Part shown: one piece after another, positions 27,626-27,799 of the stretch
Numbering within the stretch: the first letter of the stretch is position 1
Layout: every line of letters starts with the position of its first letter
From: Nemertoderma westbladi
Taxonomy: Eukaryota > Xenacoelomorpha > Nemertodermatida > Nemertodermatidae
Reading direction: 5' to 3'
Length of the DNA stretch: 27,799 bases
Assembly: GCA_032718475.1 (NCBI GenBank)
Contig: JAUCBJ010001024.1
Coordinates: 1 to 27,799, forward strand
The notes under the pieces: model-generated
What the model was told of the DNA's origin: nothing
Seen by the model: only the letters and a program-made list of their open reading frames with translations
Database searches by the model: none
Translations under genes and position numbers: made by a program

Positions 27626-27799
27626 ACCAGTACATACCCACCATGTACTTGTGAACCGGGAAGGGTGTTAATAACAGAAGATACATAAGAGAAAATAACA
27701 ATGAACAGTTTAGACTTGACAATTACATACACATCGCACATACAATACCAAACCCACCATTACACCACACCACACCCATATTAAACAACAACACCACCA
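27626..27799. other. Low-complexity AC-rich edge of the window
   Basis: Worn satellite remnants pass into CACCACA/ACACA-rich sequence without a gene. The abrupt loss of unit identity close to the edge may be biological or due to low sequence quality at a contig end. Confidence 0.45.

Noticed and set aside
1-27799. tRNA, rRNA or other structured RNA genes
   Set aside because: I looked for tRNA-like box A/box B words and rRNA blocks by eye and found none that hold together. A covariance search would be needed to exclude them.

Overview
The window looks like nuclear DNA from an animal, most likely a marine invertebrate. It has spliced coding exons, several kinds of decayed non-LTR retrotransposon, cut-and-paste DNA transposons, satellites and microsatellites, and no bacterial gene organisation. 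The palindromic octamers TAGGCCTA and TACCGGTA are very frequent in the non-transposon stretches. I cannot name the species.

The only host gene I can support is on the + strand. A start exon (7218-7337) and a second exon (25349-25520) join in phase 0 and read as the N-terminal third of dynactin subunit 3 (p24, DCTN3). The rest of that gene lies beyond the right edge. Almost everything from 7338 to 25348 is therefore one 18 kb intron filled with transposons.

Layout. 1-7217 is upstream DNA. It holds two head-to-head LINE fragments (945-2193), a palindrome-rich stretch, a 583 bp non-autonomous DNA element with terminal inverted repeats (TIRs; 3823-4405), another LINE fragment (4710-5633) and a broken PHD-finger remnant (5632-5786). 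9249-18923 is a 9.7 kb Mutator-like (MULE) element with long TIRs and a perfect 11 bp target duplication. Its arms carry poly-C/poly-G tracts and a 38 bp minisatellite. Its core encodes, on the - strand, a PHD-type zinc finger split by an intron and a frameshifted transposase C-terminus. A 22 bp satellite in its core is interrupted by a 3.2 kb transposon (12140-15371) with a 4 bp target duplication and a transposase exon.

18935-25348 holds a decayed LINE (20766-21272), exons of a second MULE-like transposase on the + strand (21403-22272), and a longer LINE on the - strand (22273-25197). That LINE is split by a 1.2 kb TIR element (23235-24466); removing the insert restores its reading frame. 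After DCTN3 exon 2 come another LINE fragment (25764-25978) and a 53 bp satellite to about 27620.

None of the transposon genes seen here looks intact. The nesting gives a relative chronology: MULE, then its 22 bp array, then the transposon inside the array; and separately LINE, then TIR element.
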